DNA of 64,000 nt from Oncomelania hupensis (GCA_036898135.1 JBAHVR010000224.1:22501-86500), one strand, 5' to 3'. Shown: positions 24,042 through 36,408, numbered from the stretch's first letter. Program-made: numbers and translations. The notes: a model not told the origin generated them from the letters alone.

Positions 24042-26354
24042 CTGTCACACAAAAACAAACAGTCCTATTAACAAAAATCGTCGTCAGTATGTTGAAAAAA
24101 ACAACAACCACAAAACAATTACTACATAATTATTTCCTCCTCATAGTGCAGGAAAATGTTCAAAGGACGATCATGTAGAAATAGCAACTATAACAATCGT
24201 CACTGCGTTAATAGTTCCTGGATCTACATATTTCCTTCTCGTTTCTCAAAACTTCTTGAGCTCTTTTGTTAGAGGGTCTAAGTAAACATACACGTAAGTT
24301 GTAAAATGCAAACAAACAGTAAATCTTTAGCAATGAAGACAACACAAAAATTGCGAACGACACAACATCAACATAATACACATACATGTATATAAATGCC
24401 ATGCACACAACATCAAAACAACATACGAAGTCCAAAAAAAATATTTGTATCAACCAACCATTGTTTCGGCATGGCAGCATAATTCATTGCTAGCATTACT
24501 TCGGCACTCTATAGAGCCTGTATATAAGCCTTCATTGGTGGTGTCCTTCATTGGAGTCTCCTCTCTGAAAATCCTTACGGGAAGAGAGGGGACTATAAAC
24601 TGATAAACAAACAAACAATGTCCTACAGTCACAATAACAGCATGTTTATTTATAACTCCCACACCGTCGTTTCCTGTTCTTGCAGCACATGTATCACGTA
24701 ATCAGTGTGTGGCATAGATCACGACTATGAACAATATCGATGACGCAGTGACGCTATTCCGAGCGAGCGAACAGACAGTAAAACACTGCGCAATCGATGA
24801 CGAAGTGCAGTTGCTATTCCGAGAGCCAACAGCCACACACTATTGATGACATAATGCAGCTATCAAAGTCAGCCAGACGCGCAAAAGAGGAAATATTTAT
24901 GGATGACCCGAGTCATCCAAGGAGCGTGCAGACACACAAACAGTGCAACATCCCTGAATCAACACGTCCGGACAAGCCGCAATGGCTGCGAGGACTGGCG
25001 GAGAAAGCAAACAAAAGGCAAAGATGTTGCTGCCAGGTGCAAATTCCCCACCCAACCCCCTCCTTCCTGACGCCTGGGACAATAGCAATGACTGCGCTGG
25101 GATTTCGCGGGTCGCAGAGGAGAGGTTTCGTTAACAACGACTGGTGCCAATACGAGATAAGAAAGAATGAAATGATACGAATAGCTGGAATGTGTGTGCG
25201 AGTTGTTGGGCGCATGGAGCTTATATTACAACGTGACGAGTGTACCTGCTAAACACTTACATCAAGCCCCAAAACGCGGCTATCTAAGGATCTTAAATGC
25301 TGGTCCAGTCAGGAGGGTGGGGGTGGGGTGGGGGGGGGGGGGGGTGGGATAGCGAAATTCACGCGGACTCCTCCTATTCATGCGAATAGATCTAATATGT
25401 GAGTTGACAGGCTTTGTTTCGTTCTTTCGTATTATGGGCTAATCGAAACCTTAGCAATGAGTGGCATTTACACTGGAGTTAATCCTGTAAAAGTGTCACA
25501 CTAATATAGCGAGCGTCACTGTCTAGAAGAGAAGTGGATGGCGGGGTGGGGATGGGAGGATGGGGAGGTGGGTGGGTGGGTGGGTGGGGTGAATGGCAGC
25601 TAGAATAGGTATGCCAGCACGAAATTCACGTCGTATCTTATTAGCACAGCCAATAATCAAGGAGTGTGTTGACGGGTTGTTCGCTCGTTCGTAGGTGGGG
25701 AATGAAACCTCAGCGTTCTCACGTCTTCAAGGCCCAGGCGCTTCACACTTGAGTAGAAAGACGAATCTGATGAGGACGGAAAGAGGGAACGAACGACCCA
25801 ACCCTTCGTACGAAAGTAGAAATATGGATCCGAAGAAAGGATGGAAGGAGCAAGGAAAAGGGAATGAAGCTGGAGAAGGAAAGAAGAGCTAACTGGATGT
25901 TTTTCTTCTTCTAATTTTGCACTGGTTTCAAGTTTTTTTTGGAAGTTGAGATGTTTTATTGGAAGAAATGAGGATTGGAAGAAGGCAAGAGTGATGTAAG
26001 GAAAGGAGGAAGGAAGAAATGCATTTTGTTTCTAGCTAGACAGTAATTAATTAATTAATTTTTTAATGGAAGCGAGCTATGGATCTGAGGAAAGCCGGAG
26101 AGAACGAAGAGAAGAGTGATGAAAGGAAACGATGAAGTAGGAAATTGACCACCCCCTACCCCCTTCCTCCAGCTTCACAGTAATTTAAAGATATTTTTTA
26201 AAAAAAAGATTAGAGATTTGAATCTGATTACAGGAATAAGTGAACAAGGTGGCGACGAAAGAAAAAGAAAAAGTGGAAAATCGATTTTTCTTTTATTTCA
26301 AATTTTAATTTCGCATTTTTTTTAGTTTTAAGAGTAGCGAGGTATGGATCTATT
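24042..26354. other. KLHL5-like upstream intron or 5' flank, no gene recognised
   Basis: The region is unique-looking sequence with G-rich tracts (about 25318-25345, and GGGT repeats at 25567-25590) and imperfect duplications around 24735-24850 (GCTATTCCGAG twice). A 151-codon open frame at 24797-25252 has no recognisable domain. A missing 5' KLHL exon could lie here or beyond the window. Confidence 0.5.
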
Positions 26355-26360
26355 AAGCCT

Positions 26361-26918
26361 AGGTCTGACGACAAACGTTTTGATTGCAATCATAAGGAAA
26401 CTCATGACTTGAGTCACTGATTTCGTGAGACTATTACCCAGTCATCTCAGCCTGATTTGCGACGATTTTCCACGTTTAGAACATGCTCTAATTCAGACGA
26501 ACTGATTGCGAGTCATTTAGCATGGGAACCAATGAAACGCGCTACTTTGATCACGTGATCTTGCGGAAAAATGACAAGGCCACGACCGGCCCGCTATGCG
26601 TTGAGTATGAAAAATACTTGTGAAGTAATATAGATGATACAGTCATACATGAATGTTTATGGGATGTTGTCTTTTTCGCTGAACTTAGCAACTGAACTGC
26701 AAGTGTTAATGTAAAAATTCTTCGTCGCTGCTTTTTACACATTTTGACTTTTGGCGCATCAAGAGTAACAACTCTTGTGCTTTTGCTTATGCACAGTGAC
26801 TGTGCGCATGTTCACCCAAATCAAACGTTTTAGTGTGACTACTGACGACTCGCAGCGTCACATCATGAATCGCAAACATGTGCTGTCATTATGATTGCAG
26901 TCAAAACGTTCGCCGTCC
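26361..26918. mobile_element. MITE-like element with about 30 bp inverted repeats
   Basis: GACGACAAACGTTTTGATTG at the left end is mirrored at 26890-26915 as the complement of GCGAACGTTTTGACTGCAATC. About 500 bp between them is non-coding. The inverted-repeat ends without an ORF suggest a MITE; the exact termini and target duplication are uncertain. Confidence 0.5.
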
Positions 26919-26929
26919 ACCCGGTGCAC

Positions 26930-26987
26930 CTGGTCCTGATTTGGCTCGTAAGAGTCCGCTGGACCTAAAGCAATAATCATGTAATGT
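26930..26987 (+). mobile_element. Element A 3' stub (58 bp)
   Basis: It carries only the element A 3' end (GGTCCTGATTTGGCTCGTAA, GTCCGCTGGACCTAAAGCAA) with an ATGTA tail. It is flanked by the perfect 11 bp repeat ACCCGGTGCAC (26919-26929 and 26988-26998). It landed at the junction of two inverted-repeat elements. Confidence 0.8.
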
Positions 26988-28105
26988 ACCCGGTGCACAT
27001 TGGTCGAAGGCTGCCAGAGGCATGCTTTAGTAGTCGCCTCAACAGGCGATAAAGCATGCTCTCATGCTTCAGAGCACTGCTTCCTATACGCTTCAAGCTC
27101 TATAGTGACGGAAAAAGCGCAATTTCACTGTAAATATATACAGAATGTTGCTCTACAACATTCCGCTCTTTCCGTCTCAAAAACCCATTTGCCTTGTTGG
27201 ATTCTTAAATTCTTAAATTGTATGAAACCAAGTGAGGACACTATCCGGCGTCAACAAACGGTTCAAAAACATTCTCAAACGGTTCGTAAAAGACAGTTGA
27301 CCTAGAAACAAATACAGTTTGACCTAATTCGTCCCCTAGAGGAGACGAAACTTACATTTTCTATTTTCATGAGTTCATTGGTCAATGCTCCTAGGGCTTG
27401 AAGCATCCCCGTTGGGGTGCCGGGGGTTTCAGTATAAATAGTATCCCCACTTTCTGGAAATTTAGTGCTTTAAATTCCCACTGTCGCTGTCTTCCTCATT
27501 TACTCTTTCCCATTCCTGCTCTGTCCTATCACTCTGCTATACTATCTTCTTCTTCGCTAGATCAATGACCTACCTTTTTTCTTGAAAACTCTTCCTGGAC
27601 AAGACTCCTTGTTTGTGTATGAGGTCTGTTGGATCAGCTTGGGAGTGTTGGACGCTTTCTGCCGGGTGGTCACTAGGGCTTCCTATGATGTTAGTATTTA
27701 GCAATATAGGCATTTTATATGTATATGTTTTGTTGATAATTTATAATGATGTTTGTATTCTATTTTGTTTTTGTAACCGGGGGTTCGAGTAGTTGGGGTA
27801 AAGCCTCAGCCGTCCCGTGCGTGGGATGTCTTTATTGTAAAGTGACTGGCCGGTGGAGGGCATTCAATTTTCCCACTAGGGTTGTTTCAGCAGATCTTTT
27901 ATGCGGATCGGGGGTTGTCCGGTCCTGATTTGGCTCGAAAGAGTCCGCTGGACCTAAAGCAACAATCAATCAATCAATCAATCAGGGCTTGAAGCGTATA
28001 GGAAGCAGTGCTCTGAAGCATGAGAGCATGCTTTATGGCCTGTTGAGGCGACTACAACAACATGCTTCTAGTAGCCTTCAACCAATGTGTATCGGGTGCG
28101 CCAAG
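26988..28105. mobile_element. Foldback element with about 110 bp inverted arms
   Basis: The left arm (26990-27110) and right arm (27985-28105) are inverted copies sharing TATACGCTTCAAGC, AGCATGCTCTCATGCTTCAG and GTCGCCTCAACAGG. The arms enclose about 300 bp of own sequence plus a later element A insertion (27405-27983). No transposase is present. Confidence 0.7.
27405..27983 (+). mobile_element. Element A, full-length copy 2
   Basis: This 579 bp copy is flanked by the perfect 12 bp repeat AGGGCTTGAAGC (27393-27404 and 27984-27995). It starts ATCCCCGTTGGGGTGCCGGG and ends in GGACCTAAAGCAAC plus (AATC)n. It is inserted in the right arm of a foldback element, so it is younger. Confidence 0.85.
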
Positions 28106-28895
28106 GAAAAGAAGAAGAAGAAGAACGAGAAGCAGAAGAAGAAGAAGAAGAAGAAGAAGAAGAAGAAGAAGAAGAAGAAGAAGAAGAAGAAGAAGAAGAA
28201 GAAGGGAGGCACTGAACAAAATGGGAGGCACTGAAGAAAAACAAAAAATCGAAAGCGGAAAGTGAATATATTTCTACCCTCGCAATAATTTCAAGTTTTC
28301 ATAGCAGCGGGATGTAGGGGAAAGGCCGGTGGAAAACAAAGCAATAGAAGACTATAAAGGAGGGGGTGGGAGTGCAGTAAGGGGTGAGCAACATGCATGT
28401 CTTAGGCACTATGCAGTCATTTACAGTTTAAGAGTCGTGAATGTGAGAAAAGCAGGAAGGGAGGACGGGACAAGGGATGAAAGAAAACGAAGGGAGCGAG
28501 TAATGGATTTCGCTCTCGGTTCAAACGAATTTGAAGTTCAGGGATGGGCGGGAGAGAGGATGGGGCGCCAGAGGCGGGAGGGAGGGGAGCGGTGAGGGAG
28601 GGAGGCTGACTTGAAAGAAAAGATGCTGCACACGATAAAGACGGCCACGTAACTTTATGACAGCCAAAACTGGGTTCCGTTACTCGTCGTTGTCCTACCA
28701 ACTCTTCCATCCCACTCACCACACTCATAGTCAACATTCTGTGTTATATATCTCACACAGACCACACCCGCTTCCACTCCTCCCCCCTCCCACATCCCTT
28801 TCTCCCATAAATTTCATCTTTAAGGTACCAAGCACCCTTCACATGTTCATCCGTTTCTTTCATTCAACAATAAGAACAAAAACAACAACAAAAGC

Positions 28896-28959
<64 letters not shown>

Positions 28960-29269
28960 GATGCTATTACATTTTATCTCACAGAATAATATATTTGCCC
29001 TCTATATCATCCTTACCCAATACTCTTCATTGTTTGCGTAATAAAATGCTAGCAGGAAGTGACAGCGGGCTTGGGGAAAGTAAGAGTGAAGGTGAGGGAG
29101 AGACAGTTGGTGTGGGTGGGTGGGGGTGAGAAATGAGGGATGGGGGAGGAGTTAGGAATGTTGGATGTCTTAACCACGCGGAGCAGGGGAGCGATTTGTC
29201 AGTCATGGTGCATTACAAAGCCGACACGTGCAGCATGCACCGCCTGCCTGTCGCCGCGCCGCTTTGCCC
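28106..29269. repeat. (GAA)n and (TAA)n microsatellites, no gene
   Basis: A (AGA)n run of about 100 bp lies at 28106-28204 and a (TAA)n run at 28895-28958. The rest is purine-rich non-coding sequence. Poly-Arg, poly-Lys and poly-Ile frames are translations of the repeats. Confidence 0.85.
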
Positions 29270-29440
29270 ATTGTCTTTAGTGTAATAACGCTGTGCCCAA
29301 TAGTCTTTGGTGTAACAACGCTGTGCCCCATATAAAAGCATTTTGTTTATTAACGCTTTGCAAGTCCCCTATACGCTCTATGTGTCCGGGGACATAAATT
29401 TAACTAAGAAGAAGATAAGAAGAACGCTTTGCCCCATTGT

Positions 29441-31471
29441 TGTCACGCTACGCAGTTTGCAGTCCTTGCGCCTATGTATATAGTTTAATCATCAGCCTGT
29501 ACATAGAGGTTAGAAGTTACGGTAGTCAAGGGGAGAGCATCAGAATAAATTAATTAAGTTTATAATTAATAGAAGTAGCGAATGTATTGCGCCCGTGCAG
29601 AACGCACTATGTTAGAAAACAGCATAGTTGGCTATTTTGTTATTGAGATTAATTGCTGCCATGCGATATTCTACGTGTGAAATGCGTGCTCTAATCGCGA
29701 ACGGGGTAGGAAATGAATTATAATTAAAACGAGTATGTTCTAGAAGATTCTATACTAATCGTATAAAACCCCATGCACTGTATATTTTGATAGGAGCAGG
29801 AAGCATTTTCATATCGCTTTTATAGCCAGAATCAACAGATCTGAGTTGTGTCAAGGTGCCAGATAGTGACGTCGTCTGTGGGTCGTACTGATCAGACTGT
29901 CAACGAAAAAGAGCCTAATTATCGGAAGAGGAGGACTGTTTTGGGAACACTTTGGAAGTGTTTGATTAACTGGAACCGTTCTAAGCTGTTTAGAATACCA
30001 GCTGTGTATTCTCAGTGAAATCTGAGTTATCTACGTATAACGTCGGGTGACCTGTGACTCCGTCTAGGACTTCTTCTGCCTGTGTATCACCTTGCCTGAC
30101 CATCTGTGCCTGTGTGTCTGTCCAGTCATTTGTTGTGTCTTTGTCAACAGGCCGGAGGATCTCCACTGGTAGCCGTAAGTTACTTATCTCAATTTCTCAG
30201 TTGGCCATATCGTTCGGGGGTTTGGGTTATGCATGCAGTGTGAATGGATAGTTAATTACGTTCTCTTAATTCTATTTTATGTTTCATATTATTTGCTGCA
30301 TAAATACCTAGAGAGAGAGAGAATTTTCTAAACCGGATTATAAATTAAATGATTATAAATTAATATAAGAGAATTCGCTGTTATGTAGCGAAGAGATGAC
30401 AGAAAGGAGGTGATTGTGAATGTATATGTGCGATGACAGAAGTAATGACAGGGAGGATGAGTAAGGATGTTGAAAGGGAGACAACCATTCCGACAGCGGA
30501 ATGCTTGTGCAGTATATTGTAATATAATTATTAATGGTTGCGTATTTTTGTATGTATTGTGTAGATGTACCAAAACCAATAACCGAAACCAGACCCAGGG
30601 TTGAGGGTTCCGCCTTCCAGCTGGGCCGCGTGTGTGTGGAGCATGCTAAACCAACGCCTTTTCCTTTGGTCAACCATTAGGTTAAGGTTCTTGTGTCAAG
30701 GAAAAAGTTGCATTTTCTATATTAAGCTGTTTATAACTGTTCACACACACACACGCACCCTGCATTCACATAACAAATAACTATATCTGTTAAGGAACCA
30801 TTTATGAAAGAAATACTTATTTACATGTGCTAACTTGGAAATTTCAGTGGATTGAAATATATTTAATTTGTATTGAATAATAAGCATTGCTTGATGTAAT
30901 ATTACCTACCTGATTAAGTAGCCCTGTGATTGTATAGTTCTGTCTGGGGGAATTAATTCGCCGGATATATACTTATTAATAATTTAGATTATTTCCTTAC
31001 AAATTCTATGGTGTATAAAATATAAATTTTCTTGATTCATTTTATATAATATAAAAGATTTGTCGCAGCTGTTTGAAATTTAAATGTAACAAGGTTTGAA
31101 TATTTATAAAGATTTAAAGCATTTGCTTCAATTATTTACCTTGTTGGCAGTAAGCTGTTTTCAGCCATAATTATTATAAATCTTGTGTACATTTTGTAGT
31201 TAGTCATTTTTCATCTTGATTTAATTATCATTATTATTTTGAGCGAATTGTTTATGTATTAGTTTGGGGTTATATTAGTGGGATTGAGGGTTGGTAGGTT
31301 GGGAAGTGGGATAAAGGGAGTTAATTTTTAGTGCGAATGAGTGAGTGAAATAAAGAAATTGTCTTGTTACTTCTGGTTTTGTCTTTTAGAATTTATTTAG
31401 GTGTTGGGTTTTTTTTCTCGTGTGAAAGAGCACACATGTCGAACCTCTGTTGAGGCAGTTGGGACGTGACA
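29441..31471 (+). mobile_element. Solo LTR, about 2.0 kb, second family
   Basis: It begins TGTCACGCTACGC and ends GGGACGTGACA, with terminal inverted repeats TGTCACG/CGTGACA. It is flanked by the perfect 5 bp repeat ATTGT (29436-29440 and 31472-31476). GAAATAAAGAAATTGTCTTG near 31352 is a likely polyadenylation signal. There is no coding capacity. The ends resemble family E, but the interior does not obviously align. Confidence 0.75.
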
Positions 31472-31549
31472 ATTGTCTTTAGTGTATTATAACGCTGTGC
31501 CCCAATCAATGTCTTTAATGTAATAACGCTGTGCCCCATTGTTTTTAGT

Positions 31550-32127
31550 ACCCCCCGTTGTGGTGCCGGGGGTTTCAGTATAAATAGTATCCCCACTTTC
31601 TGGAAATTTAGTGCTTTAGATTCCCACTGTCGCTTTCTTTCTTATTTGCTCTTTCTCATTCCTGCTCTGTTCTATCAATCTGCTATACTATCTTCTTCTT
31701 TGCTAGACCAGTCACCTACCTTTTTACTTGAAAACTCTTCCGGGACAAGACTCCTTATTTGTGTACGAGGTCTGTTGGATCAGCTTGGGAATATTGGACG
31801 CTTTCTGCCAGGTGGTCACTAGGGCTTCTTATGATGTTATTATTTAGCAATGTAGGCATTTTATATGTATGTGTGTTGTTGATAATTTATAATGATGTTT
31901 GTATTCTATTTTGTTTTTGTAAACGGGGGTTCAATAAATTAGAGTACAGCCTCAGCGTCCCCTGCGTGGGTTGTCTTTATTGTAAAGTGACTGGCTAGTG
32001 GAGAGCTTTCAGTTTTACCACTAGGGTTGTTTCAGCACATCTTTTATGTGGATCAGGGGTTGTCCGGTCCTGATTTGGCTTGGAAGAGTCCGCTGGACCT
32101 AAAGCAATAATCATGTAATGTAATGTA
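31550..32127 (+). mobile_element. Element A, full-length copy 3
   Basis: This 578 bp copy is flanked by the perfect 12 bp repeat ATTGTTTTTAGT (31538-31549 and 32128-32139). The start CCCCCGTTGTGGTGCCGGGG and TATAAATAGTATCCCCAC are shared with copies 1 and 2. The tail is (TAATG)n. It sits inside the 30 bp minisatellite. Confidence 0.85.
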
Positions 32128-32345
32128 ATTGTTTTTAGTGTATTCGAACGCTTTCTCTTACGACACGCCGGGAAACGTTGGGTCTATTCTATTTAGTGCC
32201 CGAACCCACAGGGCAGCAGGATAGGGATAGGATAGGTATTCGAACGCTGTGCCCCATTGTCTTTAGTGTATTAGAACGCTGTGCCCTATAGTCTTTGGTG
32301 TAATAACGCTGTGCCCCATTGTCTTTAGTGTAATAACGATGAATA

Positions 32346-35319
32346 TCCGGACGACGATTTTTCCGCGCGGAGCTGCAGCGAATCGAGACGAAGTGTGCGA
32401 AGATAGCATTTTTATCAAAAGTAAAAGTAGTTTTCCTCATCGAAATTAAAACGACCCACAAGCCATGCCTGGGTTCTAAAGAGAACTGATTAGAAATAAT
32501 GATGCAGCGACCACATCTATGGTTACAACATAAAGAATCCTTACAGTCAGACCAATGCGTTGGGGGCTGGGGCGTAGAGAGTCCGGGGGTCGAGTGTCGA
32601 TAGAAAGTACAGGCAACAGAAAGAGAAGAATGCCAATTGGGGCCTTATCGGATGGCTCTATTCGAGACCCTACGCGGAGAGCAGACCTTAACAAGAAAGC
32701 AATTAGGACCCTATCGGGTTCTACAGTCGGTGAAATCAGTTTCATGGCTTTGAGGGGATGGATGTGCCTATTAGGTGGGTTGGTGATGGAAAGGGGAGTC
32801 GGAAGGGGGGGGGGGGGAAGCGAACGGAAAGAGGGTCATTAAAAAGATAAATATATAGAACAAGGTGGATGAACTATATGTAGATGGAGACAGTGGCTGG
32901 GGTAGGAGGAGGGGCGGGGGGAGGGAGCGAAGAAGTGAAACTAGCTCAATTAGGGAGAATGAAGGAGAGACAGGTGCGCTTCATAAAACATCCCAAAGTG
33001 ACTCCGTGCTTAGCTCCCTGAATCTCTCTCATTAAATCCCTCTGCTGCTGCTTTGGAAACGTCCGCGCAGAACTGACATGACAAGCCTAGAGCAAGCCTC
33101 CAATAGAGCATATCGTTCCAATGTGAGCATCAGTCTACAGTCTAGCTTCAGCTTTAAACCTAGTTCCAATGTTGGTATCAGTCCAGAGCCTAGTTTCAAT
33201 ATGAATATTAGCCCACAGATCGGTTCTAATCTGAGTACCAGCCTAGAGCTAAGTCTCTAATGTAAGTATTAGAGATTGCTGAGGATACGCCTGTACCAAG
33301 CATATGCATCACTTATACTCAACTTGAGCAGGTTCCATCTTCTCATTAGATGTTTTATCCAAATCTCTGCTTAATTATCCTCTTCCCTCTAGGCCCAAAC
33401 AGTTCCCGTCTGATCAGCCCAAGACTGTTACAAAATGACCACTTTCCCACCAACAGTTGCAATGTGCCATACTTTGAGAATAGGGAAAATTTGGTAAATA
33501 TGGGAGGGATGGTTGAGTGATGATGGTAGAAGGGGCCAGAAAGCAGACTCCCATTTTCATCACTTGGTGAAGGTTTGACATTTTGTTACTTTTGTTGCCC
33601 TCCGTCCTTTCCATTTTAATACAAATGATAATGTCAAAACGAAACGAAAGAAAAGGGTACCTACACATTTGCCCCGACCAAATAAGTACCCGAATCCCTC
33701 TAGTCCAACACAATCTAATTACATTGATGTTGTACTATAAATCATTCGTTGTGCCAGCAGGCTGTCAGCAACAGTAAGCTTTCTTTCTGTCTGAGTGTTA
33801 GCAATCTGAGGCCAACACACTCGCACCTTTTTGTCCTTTCTGTTGCACATTCATGTGTAAACGTTTTCCATTCAGCCCAACAGACACAAAGCACCATCAA
33901 CAATGATGAATGAGAAGCAAAAGTCCATATATTAGCTATTTGCTGGCAAAGAAATGTAATAGGCATGTTATTCATTGTGTCCACGTTCATACTGCTCTTG
34001 GGACAAACATGGACCATGTTTACAAATGAAATCTACCTTATACACTTGGATAGCCAGTTGATCCCCCACCTGAGTAGCAGCTACTGCAGAGGTCAACACC
34101 TACTACACAGTGTCAAGTCTAAGTTTGACAGATCTCTTGACACTCGCGTTGTTAGCCTATGTTTAGCAGTAGACCTCAGTCTACAGCCATACAGAGTGTC
34201 TAGGTAGGGATTCGTGATCAGTGTCTATCCGCTACACTATATAGTAAAAAATAGTTCCGCAGCCAGGCCTTTGCGTAATGCGACACGGCAGCACGCTGCG
34301 AGCAGGAAGATCAACCTTAAACAGCTTGACACTACTGTGCCACACAGCCCTGCAAATGTCACGCCTTTTCCTTCCTCCCTGCCATAGGGTTGCACATCCT
34401 ACGCGCCCCTCGCAATGCAATTTGACACAAAGTTTCCAGAAGCCCAAGTCTGTTAAGTGCACATAAGTCAGGTTTCGTAGACAAGACTTCATAGTTTGAT
34501 AAATGATGCCCACTCCGTAACAGACGACTTCAGCCTGATGAATGGCGCTGCTTAACAGACCAATAGTTATTTCTTTGTACAGGCTAACATGACTTCAAAA
34601 TTTTTTTGATCTGCAATAACTGATACTATTGCAGACAAAAAGTTCGGAGAAATATATGGTTCAGAATATATTTTGATTTCTTGTTTGCTTGTTGCTGTAA
34701 AGGTTTTAAGAAACAGAGAGACGCAGGAATGAGATACGCAAAGGGTGACATCAGCAAGAAAAAACAACAACTTTATGGGATGACAATTGATTTCGTCTCC
34801 TTTTCCTTACCTCCCCTCTCTCCTCACTGCAAAACTCCCTTTCTCTTTCTATCTTCACCGTTACCAACCCCCTCCCCCTCCTTCCCTCTCTCTCTCTCTC
34901 TCACCAATCCCTTTCCCCTCGTTTTCCATGGCGTATTCCACATTGTCGTTTGACCCGCTGACACGGAGTGGCGTCATCCTACACCAGGCACCCTGACCCG
35001 CCTAACCCCAGCAAAATGTCAAAGGTTGGAGCACAGAGGTTATAAATAAGTCTCAGTATCTGTCGTTCGAGGCTTCGGGCTTCCTCCGTATGATGTACAT
35101 TACAGACAATAGTAACACGATAGGAGTTAAGTATTATCTTCTTTGGTTGTATTGCCACAACAATAACCATACCTTGTCCGGATAAAACGATTTCCCTCAT
35201 CATTATTTTGTGTCCATAGTACTGCCACGCCTAAAACCTACTTCGGATGAGGGTTTAAACCAAGGTCTAGCCTGTGCACGCACGCATACCATCGCATGGA
35301 CTTCAAAAGATCCTGACAC
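32346..35319. other. No gene recognised; short tandem repeat at 33100-33260
   Basis: The sequence is mostly unique-looking. A degenerate 30 bp tandem repeat at about 33105-33260 stays open as decapeptides such as SNVGISPEPS, FNMNISPQIG and SNLSTSLELS. A G tract lies at about 32803-32818. No domain or splice pattern supports a gene. Confidence 0.5.
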
Positions 35320-35770
35320 TCATGTCCTAGACGGGTGAGTGCCAGCTACACATAATACACCTGTGGAATTCTGGTCCACGAATGTGGGCGTGGGTTCAAA
35401 TCCCACTTCTGACACCATGTGGAAGTTTTTCATTAAAACTATAGAAGTATTCTTCCTCCCCTCTTTTTTTCTTTACGTCACCTTTCATACCATGACGTAA
35501 AACAAACACCATGACGCACATGGAATACAAATGGAACACACACATAATTTCCAAGTCCAGATCTGCTACAACACCCAGCAAGCACTAGGTCCCTTCTCCC
35601 TCATTCTCGGTCGCCCAGGAATGTGCTAAGTCGTCTGGGTTTAAAGACTGCGCCCAAAGGCTAGAAGTTGGCGTCTCGGGCGGCTTGAGTTAGATCCTGT
35701 ATCGGCCAGCGCTTTCTAGAGCAGCCATTGAGCAGGAAAAGCGCTAAATAAGAACGAATAAATTAACGAT
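35320..35770 (+). mobile_element. tRNA-derived SINE, about 450 bp
   Basis: GTGGGTTCAAATCCCAC (about 35391-35407) is a perfect T-stem with a near-consensus B box. The 3' side TTCTGACACCA resembles a tRNA acceptor end with CCA. The tail at 35620-35770 (GGCTTGAGTTAGATCC, AAAGCGCTAAATAAGAACG) matches the SINE at 16425-16555. Confidence 0.6.
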
Positions 35771-36408
35771 TAAACATATGCAAGTCATTTCACCTGAAAT
35801 ATACTGAAGCTATTATATATACTGTATATATAGGCATTGCACACTGAAGGAGAAGAAGGGCATTTACAATGCTAAAACTAAAAAGCAGAGCGTGTGCATC
35901 CACTATCGTCGTTTGACCCAATCACTATTGTACAATATACGCACACCAAACGATACTTACCTTACTTTAATATATTAATATTAATAGTTTATTATTATTA
36001 GTCGTTCTTCGGAGTTGTGTCATTTTATAAATTTATTTATTTTAATTTTTTTAATTTTTGTGGGCTGGGGTATGTGAGGGTGGGGGCTGGTGTGGTGGGT
36101 GAGGGGATGTCTAACATCACTATGGTGAAGATAATAACATTTTGAATAATCAAAATCATCACGATACTTACTATGGATTTGAAGGTGCGCGTTACAAACA
36201 ATGTACTCGACAAAGAAGAACAAAAAAACAAATTACAAAAACAAACAAACAAAAAAACTAACGAAATATTTGTTTGCATCGGGGCTTGTTCCTTCGTTTT
36301 CTCATTTTTGAAATGTTCTCACGATCACCCTCCTGGCATCGGCATTTACATCATTTGCTCCCGTTATCATGAAGGTGCTCATGGCCTTTTAATGCCAGAT
36401 ATCACCAG

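Larger units (their letters stand above)
29270..32345 (+). repeat. About 30 bp minisatellite, interrupted by two insertions
   Basis: The unit is close to ATTGTCTTTAGTGTAATAAC + GCTGTGCCCC. Copies lie at 29270-29345, 31472-31549 and 32128-32345; some carry 3 extra bases (TATTATAACG or TATTCGAACG). A solo LTR (29441-31471) and an element A copy (31550-32127) interrupt the array, each duplicating part of the unit. Confidence 0.8.

Noticed and set aside
24797..25252. 151-codon plus-strand open frame
   Set aside because: Its composition and lack of any domain, splice pattern or conserved motif fit a chance frame in GC-richer sequence; the C-terminal part is low complexity.
29500..30300. A host gene with an intron in the 2 kb LTR (CAACAG acceptor-like sequence near 30160)
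   Set aside because: The termini and 5 bp duplication explain the whole block as an LTR, and the 65-codon frame has no similarity.
35385..35410. A tRNA gene, from the perfect T-arm and CCA
   Set aside because: The acceptor, D and anticodon arms do not fold, and the unit continues into a SINE tail.
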